Shown piece after piece: positions 25,084 to 32,625 of a stretch of DNA of 64,000 nucleotides. The notes under the pieces are model-generated. The model made no database searches. It was not told where the DNA came from and was given only the letters and a program-made list of their open reading frames with translations. The DNA lies in NCBI GenBank assembly GCA_002395525.1, contig DGXE01000070.1:6873-70872 (forward strand). Reading direction: 5' to 3'. Source of the DNA: Ruminococcus sp. UBA4240. Lineage in GTDB: Bacteria; Bacillota; Clostridia; Oscillospirales; Ruminococcaceae. Numbering within the stretch: the stretch's first letter is position 1; each line of letters opens with the position of its first letter. The position numbers and the translations under genes were made by a program.

Positions 25084-25122
25084 ATCCTCCTCTGCTTATC
25101 ACGGTAGGGGAGGATTTTTTTT
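25084..25122 (+). terminator. Terminator of the rpmG-rplA operon
   Basis: ATCCTCC (25084-25090) pairs with GGAGGAT (25109-25115), followed by eight T. Confidence 0.85.
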
Positions 25123-25128
25123 ATGTAG

Positions 25129-25325
25129 AATGCAGAATGAAGAATGGGTTATGCCTTTGCGTTTGACGGCTGTTGTCCGAGTGTACAGTGTACAGTGCAC
25201 AGTGTACAGTTTTTTTGACGGTGAGTTGGTGGCTTGATTCCTCCTTTGCCCGCATTGCTTTGCAAAGCGGGGATAGAGGGTATAAAACCGCCCAAAAGCC
25301 CGGTCAGAAGGGTTCATTCTGCATT
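25129..25325. repeat. Heptamer-based composite intergenic repeat, locus 3
   Basis: AATGCAG-AATGAAG-AATGGGT (25129-25149) and AGTGTAC-AGTGTAC-AGTGCAC-AGTGTAC (25180-25207) match locus 2 closely over about 80 bp. Then GACGGTGAGTTGGTGGCTTGA and CTCCTTTGCCCGC, and an inverted segment whose minus strand reads AATGCAG-AATGAAC with CTGACCGGGCTTTTGGGCGG, matching locus 1. The stop of the PHP gene lies inside the right end. Confidence 0.8.
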
Positions 25326-25994
25326 GTCTATGACCTGTATTTCTCTTGCAGCCACAGCCTTTGCGTAGTCAAGGGCAGAGGTGAATTTCCTTGGGGAAAG
25401 CACTCCCCCCGCATGGAAGGATGTGGTGGTGTTGTGGGAATCCGAGCCCCCCGTGCCGGGAAGGTCGTACCAGGAGGCGTAGATCTTCGCCCGCTCGTTG
25501 AAGGGTGTCGCCGCATCGGAGGCGTTGAAGATCTCTATGCCGTCGCAGAATCGTGGTGCGTGGATGATGCCCCTTGTGTAGTCACGGATGCGGAAGGGAT
25601 GAGCCTGTATCACCATAGCCCCCTCACTGCGGACGAATTCAAGGAAGGAGGGCAGGTCAAGGCTCATAATATCATCGTGGGCAATGAGCCATTCCTTGGT
25701 AAGGCCGTATATAAGATAATCCGAGGAGCCATCCCCGTACTCGATGCCGAAGAACACATCAAGGCCTATCTCATCTCCCCGCTTCTTGGCGTTCTCATAG
25801 CCCTTGCAGTAGCCCTCCACCCACTTGTCCCAGGGGAGGGAGCGGTCAACGCAGGTGTTGCCGTTGAAGAAGTGGTCGGTGATGATGATGCCCGTGTAGC
25901 CCTCCGCCTTGTACTTGTCCGCCATTTCCGCCCCTGTGGAGGAGGCGCAGGCGCTGGCCTCGGATGTGTGCATATGTGTTTCGTATCTGAACAT
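25314..25994 (-). CDS. PHP-domain metal-dependent phosphoesterase
   Basis: 226-aa cytoplasmic protein. PHP metal-binding motifs are in order: YETHMHTSEAS (motif I), IIITDHFFNG (II), FFGIEYGD (III), VIQAHPFR and GTGGSDSHN near the C-terminus. The family hydrolyses phosphoesters such as histidinol phosphate or nucleotides; the histidinol-phosphatase role is possible but unproven. ATG 25994 places the first His motif at the expected position and follows AAGGGGA. The last codons (DNAE, stop) are encoded by the repeat element. Confidence 0.85.
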   Translation of the reverse strand: MFRYETHMHTSEASACASSTGAEMADKYKAEGYTGIIITDHFFNGNTCVDRSLPWDKWVEGYCKGYENAKKRGDEIGLDVFFGIEYGDGSSDYLIYGLTKEWLIAHDDIMSLDLPSFLEFVRSEGAMVIQAHPFRIRDYTRGIIHAPRFCDGIEIFNASDAATPFNERAKIYASWYDLPGTGGSDSHNTTTSFHAGGVLSPRKFTSALDYAKAVAAREIQVIDNAE

Positions 25995-26159
25995 GATCCA
26001 TTCCCCTTGTCGTAATGCTGTGCCCCGTCCTCTGTCCGGACACACAGCACAGTGTCGTTTTTATTATATAATACTTTTATGGATATAGCTTGATGTAAAT
26101 GTTAATTATTGATTGACCGCCATGCCGTGGAAGAGCCGCCCTGCACAGCCGCTTTTTGA

Positions 26160-26975
26160 ATGATGGGAAGAGTCCTTGAACGGAAGATCAGAGCCGACAA
26201 GCGGGAGTGCATGATGCTCCAAGAAGCGGGAGACACCGAGGGCTTGCAGAAGGCGGCGGGTCAGCTCCGGGCTGACCGTGACAGGTACAAGGACTTCTGC
26301 AAGGAAAAGGGGCTCAGCACACACAATGAGAATACTCAGGTGTTGGGGTTTGACAGAAGCAAGAGCATGAAGACCGTGTGGGCGGAGAAAAATGGATTGA
26401 CAGGCGGTTCAAATGGTGGTATTATAGGTAATAAAGACAGCAGCTTTGATTTCTACCCTGTATCAAATGATGTTTTGCAAAAAGGAATAAATTTCAATGT
26501 ATTTAACAATGATGAACTGAATTCATCTGTTGAATCTGGGATGATGGAAATATTAAACACAGTGTCTCCATTCACCCCAGGAACAGAAGCAGGGCTTACC
26601 ATAAAATTGAGCGATTGTACAAGGTCAGACATAATACTTGGTGAGATCGGAAGTGGAACAATTGATATTCCTGAAAGAGACTACGCTTATCTGTCTATAC
26701 ACAACCATGCAAGCGGTGAAACATTTTCTTTTAGTGATATTTTAATGTTTCATGACCATAGAAACTGCAAATATTCTTGTGTAGTTGGAAATAACGGTAA
26801 AACTTTTGCACTTGAAAAAACAGATTCTTATAATGAAACTGGTTTTTATGAAAAGATAATGCGTCGTCGTCTTGGGTTTGAACCATATACTGCGGACAAC
26901 GAATATGATTTTATCAGGGAGTGTGAACAATATGGCATCAGATACATTGAAAGAGGCTATCTGGCTATCTCGTGA
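26160..26975 (+). CDS. Phage minor-capsid C-terminal remnant fused to a JAB/JAMM-like domain
   Basis: 271 aa. Residues 1-80 (LERKIRADKRECMMLQEAGD and onward, ending TQVLGFDRSKSMKTVW) match the C-terminal part of clostridial phage minor capsid protein 2, which is normally preceded by several hundred residues. An in-frame TGA sits immediately before ATG 26160 and there is no ribosome site, so the capsid portion looks truncated. Residues 85-271 are AT-rich and carry SIHNHASGETFSFSDI, resembling the HxH...S-x2-D metal site of RadC/JAMM enzymes. Such C-terminal fusions to phage or secreted scaffolds resemble polymorphic toxins. Expression is doubtful. Confidence 0.55.
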   Translation: MMGRVLERKIRADKRECMMLQEAGDTEGLQKAAGQLRADRDRYKDFCKEKGLSTHNENTQVLGFDRSKSMKTVWAEKNGLTGGSNGGIIGNKDSSFDFYPVSNDVLQKGINFNVFNNDELNSSVESGMMEILNTVSPFTPGTEAGLTIKLSDCTRSDIILGEIGSGTIDIPERDYAYLSIHNHASGETFSFSDILMFHDHRNCKYSCVVGNNGKTFALEKTDSYNETGFYEKIMRRRLGFEPYTADNEYDFIRECEQYGIRYIERGYLAIS

Positions 26976-27138
26976 AGCGTTAAAGCGTGCAGAGCCGTTT
27001 CCTTTATCATACCTTGACAGTCTGGCTTACGATGATCCGCGTTTAAAAGATGATCATCCCGACAAAGACAGGATAACGGCAACTATTGCTAAAAAATTTT
27101 TAATTGAACACGGACTGTATGAGGATGATGCAGAATAA
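26932..27138 (+). CDS. 68-aa small protein, possible partner of the JAB-like fusion
   Basis: MASDTLKEAIWLSREALKRA start, acidic, helical, soluble. It overlaps the end of the preceding gene by 44 nt in another frame, with a GGGAGTG site before ATG 26932. Overlap and size fit an immunity-type or co-regulated partner, but no family is recognised. Confidence 0.5.
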   Translation: MASDTLKEAIWLSREALKRAEPFPLSYLDSLAYDDPRLKDDHPDKDRITATIAKKFLIEHGLYEDDAE

Positions 27139-27180
27139 TGTATTATTTGTACTACAAAGAACTATATATAGTCAGGGAAT

Positions 27181-27219
27181 AAAAAGCCCTCCTGCTGCGT
27201 TTGGAGCACAGCAGGAGGG
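27181..27219 (-). terminator. Terminator for the minus-strand 50-aa gene
   Basis: Perfect 11-bp stem CCCTCCTGCTG/CAGCAGGAGGG followed, on the minus strand, by GCTTTTT. On the plus strand it could also end the 26932 transcript, with a weaker tail. Confidence 0.8.
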
Positions 27220-27263
27220 GTGCGGGTTTTCTCCGGGTCGGGTGTTCGTTCGATCACATCACA

Positions 27264-27416
27264 TTAGTGCTTGACTATCATGATGAAATCATACATTTCT
27301 CCTGCTGCTGGGGTAAGAGAAATGACCTTCCATCCGTAAAGGAATTGTGCTGATGAAGCCCTCAGAATTTCATCAGCAGTGAAGTTTCCTTCGTTGAAGA
27401 CGTATAATTTTATCAT
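27264..27416 (-). CDS. 50-aa small protein of unknown function
   Basis: MIKLYVFNEGNFTADEILRA start and KH end; mixed alpha/beta, no signal peptide, no recognised family. It has a perfect AAGGAGGTGAT ribosome site 4 nt before the ATG, and its own terminator lies 45 nt after the stop. The ribosome site is in a strong hairpin. Divergent from the 27520 gene. Confidence 0.65.
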   Translation of the reverse strand: MIKLYVFNEGNFTADEILRASSAQFLYGWKVISLTPAAGEMYDFIMIVKH

Positions 27417-27419
27417 AGC

Positions 27420-27443
27420 ATCACCTCCTTTCATGGAGGTGAT
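27420..27443 (-). promoter_or_regulatory. Hairpin that would occlude the ribosome site of the 50-aa gene
   Basis: In the transcript ATCACCTCC (27443-27435) precedes and is perfectly complementary to GGAGGTGAT (27428-27420), the Shine-Dalgarno, with a 6-nt loop. The upstream arm has the same sequence as the anti-SD of 16S rRNA. Confidence 0.65.
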
Positions 27444-27519
27444 CTGACCCGCACGGCGAATATAATGAAACTTATACAGAATACAGAACTGCTAATGTCT
27501 TAAAGGAGATGATCAACAA

Positions 27520-27699
27520 ATGAGGATCTTTGATACACCCGAAATGGCGGAACTATGGAAAATATGTGAACCATACTCTGTTGAAATCCATCAAGGCAAA
27601 ACAGAAAATGTGCCCGAAGAAGCTATAAACGCATATAAAAAATACTATGAGATCAGAAACAAGTTAGAACGAGAAGAAATTGCTTCATGGTTTGACTAA
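27520..27699 (+). CDS. 59-aa small acidic protein of unknown function
   Basis: MRIFDTPEMAELWKICEPYS start, helical, charged, ends ASWFD. AAAGGAGATGATC precedes ATG 27520. AT-rich, no recognised family, followed 49 nt later by a terminator, so probably monocistronic. Confidence 0.6.
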   Translation: MRIFDTPEMAELWKICEPYSVEIHQGKTENVPEEAINAYKKYYEIRNKLEREEIASWFD

Positions 27700-27748
27700 A
27701 TATGTCCTTGAATGTCATACTATGTTTGGTGTACAATAGAATAAAGTC

Positions 27749-27778
27749 AAAAGCGCATGGTGCAGACCGTGCGCTTTT
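27749..27778. terminator. Terminator after the 59-aa gene
   Basis: Perfect 9-bp stem AAAAGCGCA/TGCGCTTTT with 12-nt loop; A and T runs make it usable on both strands. Confidence 0.75.
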
Positions 27779-28082
27779 AGTTTGCCAGGGGCAATAACAA
27801 TGATCAAACGGCTTGCTTTCCTCTTTTACAGGCACAGAAGAAATCAGCTGTAAACTGGCAGCAGCAGCCCGGCACCCGGCAATCTAAAACATAAGCACCT
27901 GTCAGGCTGAGGGCCGGATGAAGCGATGATATATACAGCTTATTATCCGGTTCAGAAAAGTGAAACTTCTGTGCAAGAAGAAAAGTAAGATAGGTCGCTG
28001 TCAGTCCTTCTATTCCCCGCTGCCAACTCCTTGCCTCTATCAGCTTTAAAATTAAAAAGCCATTAAAAACCTTCGTGTTTCA
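27779..28082. other. Intergenic region without a supported gene
   Basis: An open minus-strand frame of about 90 codons runs through here but has no start codon or ribosome site. Nothing else recognised; possibly decayed accessory DNA. Confidence 0.4.
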
Positions 28083-28112
28083 TTGACAGGGGATATCGAA
28101 CTATGCTAAAAT
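28083..28112 (+). promoter_or_regulatory. Promoter of the MacAB-type operon
   Basis: TTGACA (28083-28088), 18-bp spacer, TAAAAT (28107-28112) with extended -10 TGC. Confidence 0.7.
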
Positions 28113-28190
28113 GTAACTTGTATTTTGGAAAAAAGGAAAGGCGGCGCAACTGCCTTTACCGCTTTATCAAGGAAAAGAAAGGACTTCATT

Positions 28191-30188
28191 ATGGCTGCAC
28201 AGACGAAAAAGAAAAAGGGGAGAACAGTGCTCATAGTGCTGCTTGTCATAGCCGCACTTGTGATATTCGGCATTGTAATGTTCATAAGGAGCGTTATGAA
28301 CATGATGGTACCGGCGGAGACCTCCGTACTTGAGAAGAAGACGCTTGAAAACAGGATAGGCCTCAGCGGCGTGGTGGAAAGCACCACCTTCGAGCCGGTA
28401 GTAGCGACCCTCAACTACCGCATACTGCAGGTGAATGTGAAGACCGGCGACAAGGTACACAAGGGGGATGTGCTCGCCACACTTGACACCACCGACCTTG
28501 AAAACGAGATCCTTCAGCAGCAGACCTCCATGGATTCCCAGAGCGTTTCATCCGGGTACACCATCAGTGATGCGGAGAAGCAGTACCTTGACACCAAGGC
28601 TCAGATAGACGACGGCACTTATCCCGAGGTGCGCTCTGCCCGCCTTTCCCTTGAAAATGCCCAGACTGCCGCAGACAAGGCGCAGACTGCTCTTGACAAG
28701 GCTCAGAAGGACTATGACGACGCCCTCTCCGGGAAGAAGGTGGACTACGATTCCCAGATCCGCACCGCTGAGAACAGCGTATCTTCCGCAGAATATGAGC
28801 TCTCCCTTGCTCAGGCGGACTACGACACCGCTGTAAGGGAGCGTGACACAGAGGACTACGTTGACATCAGAGCACTGAAAAAGACCTATGACGACGAGCT
28901 GGAGAAGTACGAAAAGCGCTTCTCCGACAGGAACATGGACAAGATAATAGAGGCGCAGAGCACCTATGAAAAGGCGCTCAAGCAGTACAACAGCCTTTCG
29001 GTCAGGTTCGGCGAGGCCTCCAACAAGCTGGCTCTCTCCGAGGGCAGCGAGGATGCTGTGACACAGGAGATGGTGGATGCCGCAAAGACTGCCGCCGACA
29101 GCGCAAAGACCGCCCTTGACGACCTCATCAAGGCAAACGACCCCGAAAAGAAGGAGGACAGCTACAAGGAAGCACTCATTGCCTACACCGAGGCAAAGGC
29201 AAAGATAGATGCCCAGCACGACACCGCTGTGAAATCCGCTGAGCGCACCCTTGACCGTGCAAAGCGCACCCTTGACAACGCAAGGGAGTCCCTTGAACAG
29301 ACAAAGAAGGATGCGGCTGAGGGGAAGACCAAGAGCGTGGATCAGTACAAGGAAGCGCTTGACTCTGCAAGGACAAATCTCAACGACGCAAACTCTGCTC
29401 TTGCATCCGCAAGGGAGACCTACGACATCGCATCAAGGAACGCACAGAGCACCCTTTCATCCCTGAAGGCCTCCGCAGACAAGCAGAGGATCATATCCGG
29501 GGACAACTCCACCCAGGAGATCGCTCTGGAGATACTTAAAGAAAGACTTGACAGCTGTGTGATATATGCTCCCTGCGACGGCACCGTCACCGCTGTCTAC
29601 TGCAACCCCGGCACCGTTCCCAACGGCAGTCTGTTCCTCATAGAGGATGTGGACTCCCTGCAGATGACCTGTGACATCAAGGAATACAGCATAGGCAGCA
29701 TAGGCATGGGCTCAGCCGTTACCGTGGAGGTGCCCTCCATAGGCGAGGATGAGTTCAAGGGCACCATCACCGAGATAGCCCCTGCCGCAAAGAAGGGTGC
29801 AGACGGCAAGAGCGACGGCACAGCCACCTTCGTTGTAAAGGTGGGCATAGACGACACCAAGGACAAGGGCGTGCTCATAGGCATGAATGCAAAGGGTCAC
29901 CTTGTGACCGACAGCAAGGACAATGTTTTCGCCGTGGCATATGACTGCCTTGCAGAGGACGACAACGGCAGCTACATACTTGTAGCCGAGGAGCAGGCAG
30001 CGGATGAAAAGAGCGGCCAGACCGTGGGCGTGGCAAAGCGCATAAACGTCACCACAGGCCTTGAGACCGACACCGAGGTGGAGATCTCCTCTGATGAGCT
30101 GACAGATGGTATGCTTGTCATCAACAATGCCGCAGACCACACGGAGGGGCAGCTGCTGCAGCTGGCGCCTGCTGCTGACAAGCAGTAG
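28191..30188 (+). CDS. HlyD/MacA-family membrane-fusion protein
   Basis: 665-aa adaptor subunit of an ABC export system. A Lys-rich start is followed by one transmembrane helix (VLIVLLVIAALVIFGIVMF, about residues 13-33), placing the rest outside the membrane. Lipoyl half-domains are at about 76-105 (VNVKTGDKVHKGDVLATLD) and 455-490 (YAPCDGTVTAVYCNPGTVP), separated by about 350 residues of heptad-rich coiled coil, much longer than in E. coli MacA (371 aa total). Beta-barrel and membrane-proximal domains follow. ATG 28191 with AAAGGA upstream was chosen over an upstream TTG. The long coiled coil may span the thick cell wall. Confidence 0.9.
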   Translation: MAAQTKKKKGRTVLIVLLVIAALVIFGIVMFIRSVMNMMVPAETSVLEKKTLENRIGLSGVVESTTFEPVVATLNYRILQVNVKTGDKVHKGDVLATLDTTDLENEILQQQTSMDSQSVSSGYTISDAEKQYLDTKAQIDDGTYPEVRSARLSLENAQTAADKAQTALDKAQKDYDDALSGKKVDYDSQIRTAENSVSSAEYELSLAQADYDTAVRERDTEDYVDIRALKKTYDDELEKYEKRFSDRNMDKIIEAQSTYEKALKQYNSLSVRFGEASNKLALSEGSEDAVTQEMVDAAKTAADSAKTALDDLIKANDPEKKEDSYKEALIAYTEAKAKIDAQHDTAVKSAERTLDRAKRTLDNARESLEQTKKDAAEGKTKSVDQYKEALDSARTNLNDANSALASARETYDIASRNAQSTLSSLKASADKQRIISGDNSTQEIALEILKERLDSCVIYAPCDGTVTAVYCNPGTVPNGSLFLIEDVDSLQMTCDIKEYSIGSIGMGSAVTVEVPSIGEDEFKGTITEIAPAAKKGADGKSDGTATFVVKVGIDDTKDKGVLIGMNAKGHLVTDSKDNVFAVAYDCLAEDDNGSYILVAEEQAADEKSGQTVGVAKRINVTTGLETDTEVEISSDELTDGMLVINNAADHTEGQLLQLAPAADKQ

Positions 30189-30205
30189 CTGTACTGAGGT
30201 GAAAC

Positions 30206-31039
30206 ATGGCAGGATATATGATAGATGCCCGGCACATCATCAAGCGCTTCTATGTAGGGGAGCCCAACGAGCTTGAGATACTCCACGGCATGGACTTCAA
30301 GATACCCACAGGGCAGTTTGTGTCCATAGTGGGTCAGTCAGGGTCGGGCAAATCAACACTTATGAATATAATCGGGGCGCTGGACCGCCCCACGGAGGGA
30401 GAGTATTTCCTGAACGGCACCAATGTGGGGCTTGCCAACGACAAGGAGCTTTCCGAGATACGAAACCGCCACATAGGCTTTGTATTCCAGAACTTCAACC
30501 TTATCTCACGCACCTCCGCCCTGAAGAACGTGGAGCTGCCCATGATGTATGCGGGGGTCAGCGCAGCAGACCGCAAACGGCACGCACTGGAGCTGCTGGA
30601 GCTGGTGGAGATGTCCGACAGGGCATCCCATATGCCCAATGAGCTTTCCGGCGGACAGAAGCAGCGTATCGCCATTGCAAGGGCTATGGCAAACGACCCC
30701 GCCATCATCCTGGCGGATGAGCCCACAGGCGCACTTGACAGCCGCACGGGGCGCATGGTCATGGATCTTTTCCACAAGCTCCACCGTGAGCAGGGGAAGA
30801 CCATAGTCCTCATCACCCACAACGGGGAGCTTGCAGCGGAGACTGAGCGCATAATCACCATATCCGACGGGAACATCATCTCCGACAGCCTGCCCCCGGA
30901 AGCTGCACAGGGCGCACAAAGCACTCAGGACAAACAGGAACAGGCAGTGCAGAACGAGCAGACACAGGAAACAGCGGCACAGGGCGCACAGCCCCGCAAT
31001 GAAGCAGAGGCTGTTCTCTCCCGCAAGGAGGTGGGCTGA
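30206..31039 (+). CDS. ABC transporter ATP-binding protein (MacB/LolD type)
   Basis: 277 aa. Walker A GQSGSGKST at residues 42-50, Q-loop FQNFNL, signature LSGGQKQRIA near 147, Walker B IILADEPTGALD near 166 and H-loop ITHN are all present. A Gln/Ala-rich C-terminal tail of about 50 residues is not part of the fold. The stop overlaps the permease start (TGATG). It powers the permease next door; substrate unknown (peptide, lipid or drug). Confidence 0.95.
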   Translation: MAGYMIDARHIIKRFYVGEPNELEILHGMDFKIPTGQFVSIVGQSGSGKSTLMNIIGALDRPTEGEYFLNGTNVGLANDKELSEIRNRHIGFVFQNFNLISRTSALKNVELPMMYAGVSAADRKRHALELLELVEMSDRASHMPNELSGGQKQRIAIARAMANDPAIILADEPTGALDSRTGRMVMDLFHKLHREQGKTIVLITHNGELAAETERIITISDGNIISDSLPPEAAQGAQSTQDKQEQAVQNEQTQETAAQGAQPRNEAEAVLSRKEVG

Positions 31040-32289
31040 TGGGTCTCTGGGAAAACATTATGCTGGCAATAGCAGGGCTGAAAGCCAATAAGATGCGCTC
31101 CCTGCTCACCATGCTGGGCATAATCATAGGTATCAGCTCCGTTATCACCATAAGCACCCTTGGTGCCATAATGGAGAGCAGCGTAAAGGGCATATTCTCC
31201 TCTGTGGGAGGTGCCAATATGGTAGGCTTTGGCATCCACATGAAGGAGGATGCACAGAGGGACTACTATCTTGATGAGGACTTCATCACCTTTGAAATGG
31301 TGGATGAGGTTGGGGAACACTTTTCAGAGGATATAAAGGCGCTCTCCCTGTACAGCGGCAGCCAGCAGGGCACAGTCACCATCCGCCGCAAGGAATACGA
31401 TGCCCAGGTATACGGCGTGAACGGCGGCTACATGCTGACAAACAGCTCCCCTGTAGTGGCGGGGCGAAACATTTCCGACAAGGACTGCGACAGGGGCAGC
31501 ACGGTATGCCTTATCTCCCAGGGGCAGGCCAAGAAGCTCTACGGCTCCACAAGGACAGCCATCGGGAAGTCCCTTACGGTGCTGATACAGGGACGTATGT
31601 TTGAATTTACCGTGGTGGGCATATATGAGTACAAACTCCCCGCCATGCTCTCCAGCTTTATCGACCTTGACAGCTGGAATTCGGAGGTATACATTCCCTA
31701 CACCACCTATGTGCGTATGCTGGATGCCAGCGAGGATTTCTACAGCTTCTCGGTACTTACCAATGAGGACGTGGATGCGGATGCATTCTGCCGTGAGGTC
31801 ACGGATTACCTGAACAACTCCCACTACCGTGACAACGATGCCATCGAGGTATACTACCAGACCGCCCAGTCCCAGATGGACATGATAAGCGAGATACTGG
31901 GCGTCCTCTCCCTTGCAATATCCGTAATTGCGGGCATCTCCCTGCTGGTAGGGGGCATAGGCGTTATGAACATCATGCTGGTGTCCGTGACGGAGCGCAC
32001 CCGTGAGATAGGCGTGCGGAAGGCTCTGGGAGCACCCAATTCCGCCATACGCACACAGTTTGTGACGGAATCTGTCATCATCTGCCTTATAGGCGGCACC
32101 ATAGGCATAGTTGTGGGCATACTCATGGGCAACGTGGCAGGTCTTATCATAGGCACCATGGCAGCACCCTCAATAGGCTCCATATTCCTTGCTGTGGGCT
32201 TTTCCATGGCTATCGGCATATTCTTCGGCTACTACCCCGCAAACAAGGCGGCAAAGCTTGACCCCATAGAGGCGCTGAGGTATGAGTAA
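31039..32289 (+). CDS. MacB-like FtsX-family ABC permease
   Basis: 416 aa. N-terminal helix preceded by LKANKMRSLLTMLGIIIGIS, a periplasm-equivalent MacB core domain of about 230 residues, then three transmembrane helices including the ISLLVGGIGVMNIMLVSVTERTREIG-type block with coupling-helix sequence RTREIGVRKALGA. Architecture is mechanotransmission type (MacB), usually not true transport through the membrane. Third gene of the operon; terminator 30 nt downstream. Confidence 0.95.
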   Translation: MGLWENIMLAIAGLKANKMRSLLTMLGIIIGISSVITISTLGAIMESSVKGIFSSVGGANMVGFGIHMKEDAQRDYYLDEDFITFEMVDEVGEHFSEDIKALSLYSGSQQGTVTIRRKEYDAQVYGVNGGYMLTNSSPVVAGRNISDKDCDRGSTVCLISQGQAKKLYGSTRTAIGKSLTVLIQGRMFEFTVVGIYEYKLPAMLSSFIDLDSWNSEVYIPYTTYVRMLDASEDFYSFSVLTNEDVDADAFCREVTDYLNNSHYRDNDAIEVYYQTAQSQMDMISEILGVLSLAISVIAGISLLVGGIGVMNIMLVSVTERTREIGVRKALGAPNSAIRTQFVTESVIICLIGGTIGIVVGILMGNVAGLIIGTMAAPSIGSIFLAVGFSMAIGIFFGYYPANKAAKLDPIEALRYE

Positions 32290-32318
32290 GGTGCGGCAAT
32301 AAATAAGCTGAGCATATA

Positions 32319-32365
32319 ACATCGCCGGGGATCTTTAGTATGGATCTCCGGCGATGTTTGATTTT
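32319..32365 (+). terminator. Terminator of the MacAB-type operon
   Basis: ACATCGCCGG (32319-32328) pairs with CCGGCGATGT (32348-32357), followed by a T-rich run. Confidence 0.8.
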
Positions 32366-32369
32366 CCAC

Positions 32370-32398
32370 TTGACACGTAATTAATTACGTGCTATAAT
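32370..32398 (+). promoter_or_regulatory. hicAB promoter with embedded palindromic operator
   Basis: Perfect TTGACA (32370-32375), 17-bp spacer and perfect TATAAT (32393-32398). The spacer carries an 18-bp perfect palindrome CACGTAATTAATTACGTG (32374-32391), overlapping the -35 box. It is the expected place for HicB autorepression. Confidence 0.85.
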
Positions 32399-32415
32399 AA
32401 CAATGAGGTGATGTG

Positions 32416-32613
32416 ATGAAACAGTATTCATCAAGAGAGGTCATACGCAAACTGAAAGCTGACGGATGGTTTGAGGTTTGCTGTGACGGAGACCATCACC
32501 AGTTCAAGCATCCTTCTAAAAAAGGGCGGGTAACTGTCACCCACCCCAAAAAGGATATACCTCTTGGCACTCTTAAAAGCATTGAAAAACAAGCCGGCAT
32601 AGAATTTGATTAA
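32416..32613 (+). CDS. hicA: HicA-type mRNA interferase toxin
   Basis: 65 aa. YSSREVIRKLKADGWFEVCC, then GDHHQFKHPSKKGRVTVTHP with the catalytic His in the GDHHQF segment, and KDIPLGTLKSIEKQAGI, all typical of HicA. The toxin cleaves mRNA without ribosome dependence. ATG 32416 has GAGGTG 5 nt upstream. The antitoxin gene follows after 12 nt. Confidence 0.93.
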   Translation: MKQYSSREVIRKLKADGWFEVCCDGDHHQFKHPSKKGRVTVTHPKKDIPLGTLKSIEKQAGIEFD

Positions 32614-32625
32614 GGGGGCACCGAT

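Noticed and set aside
27779..28082. Minus-strand open frame of about 90 codons
   Set aside because: No ATG, GTG or TTG start with a ribosome site; the frame opens after a TGA. Could be decayed coding DNA but cannot be supported.
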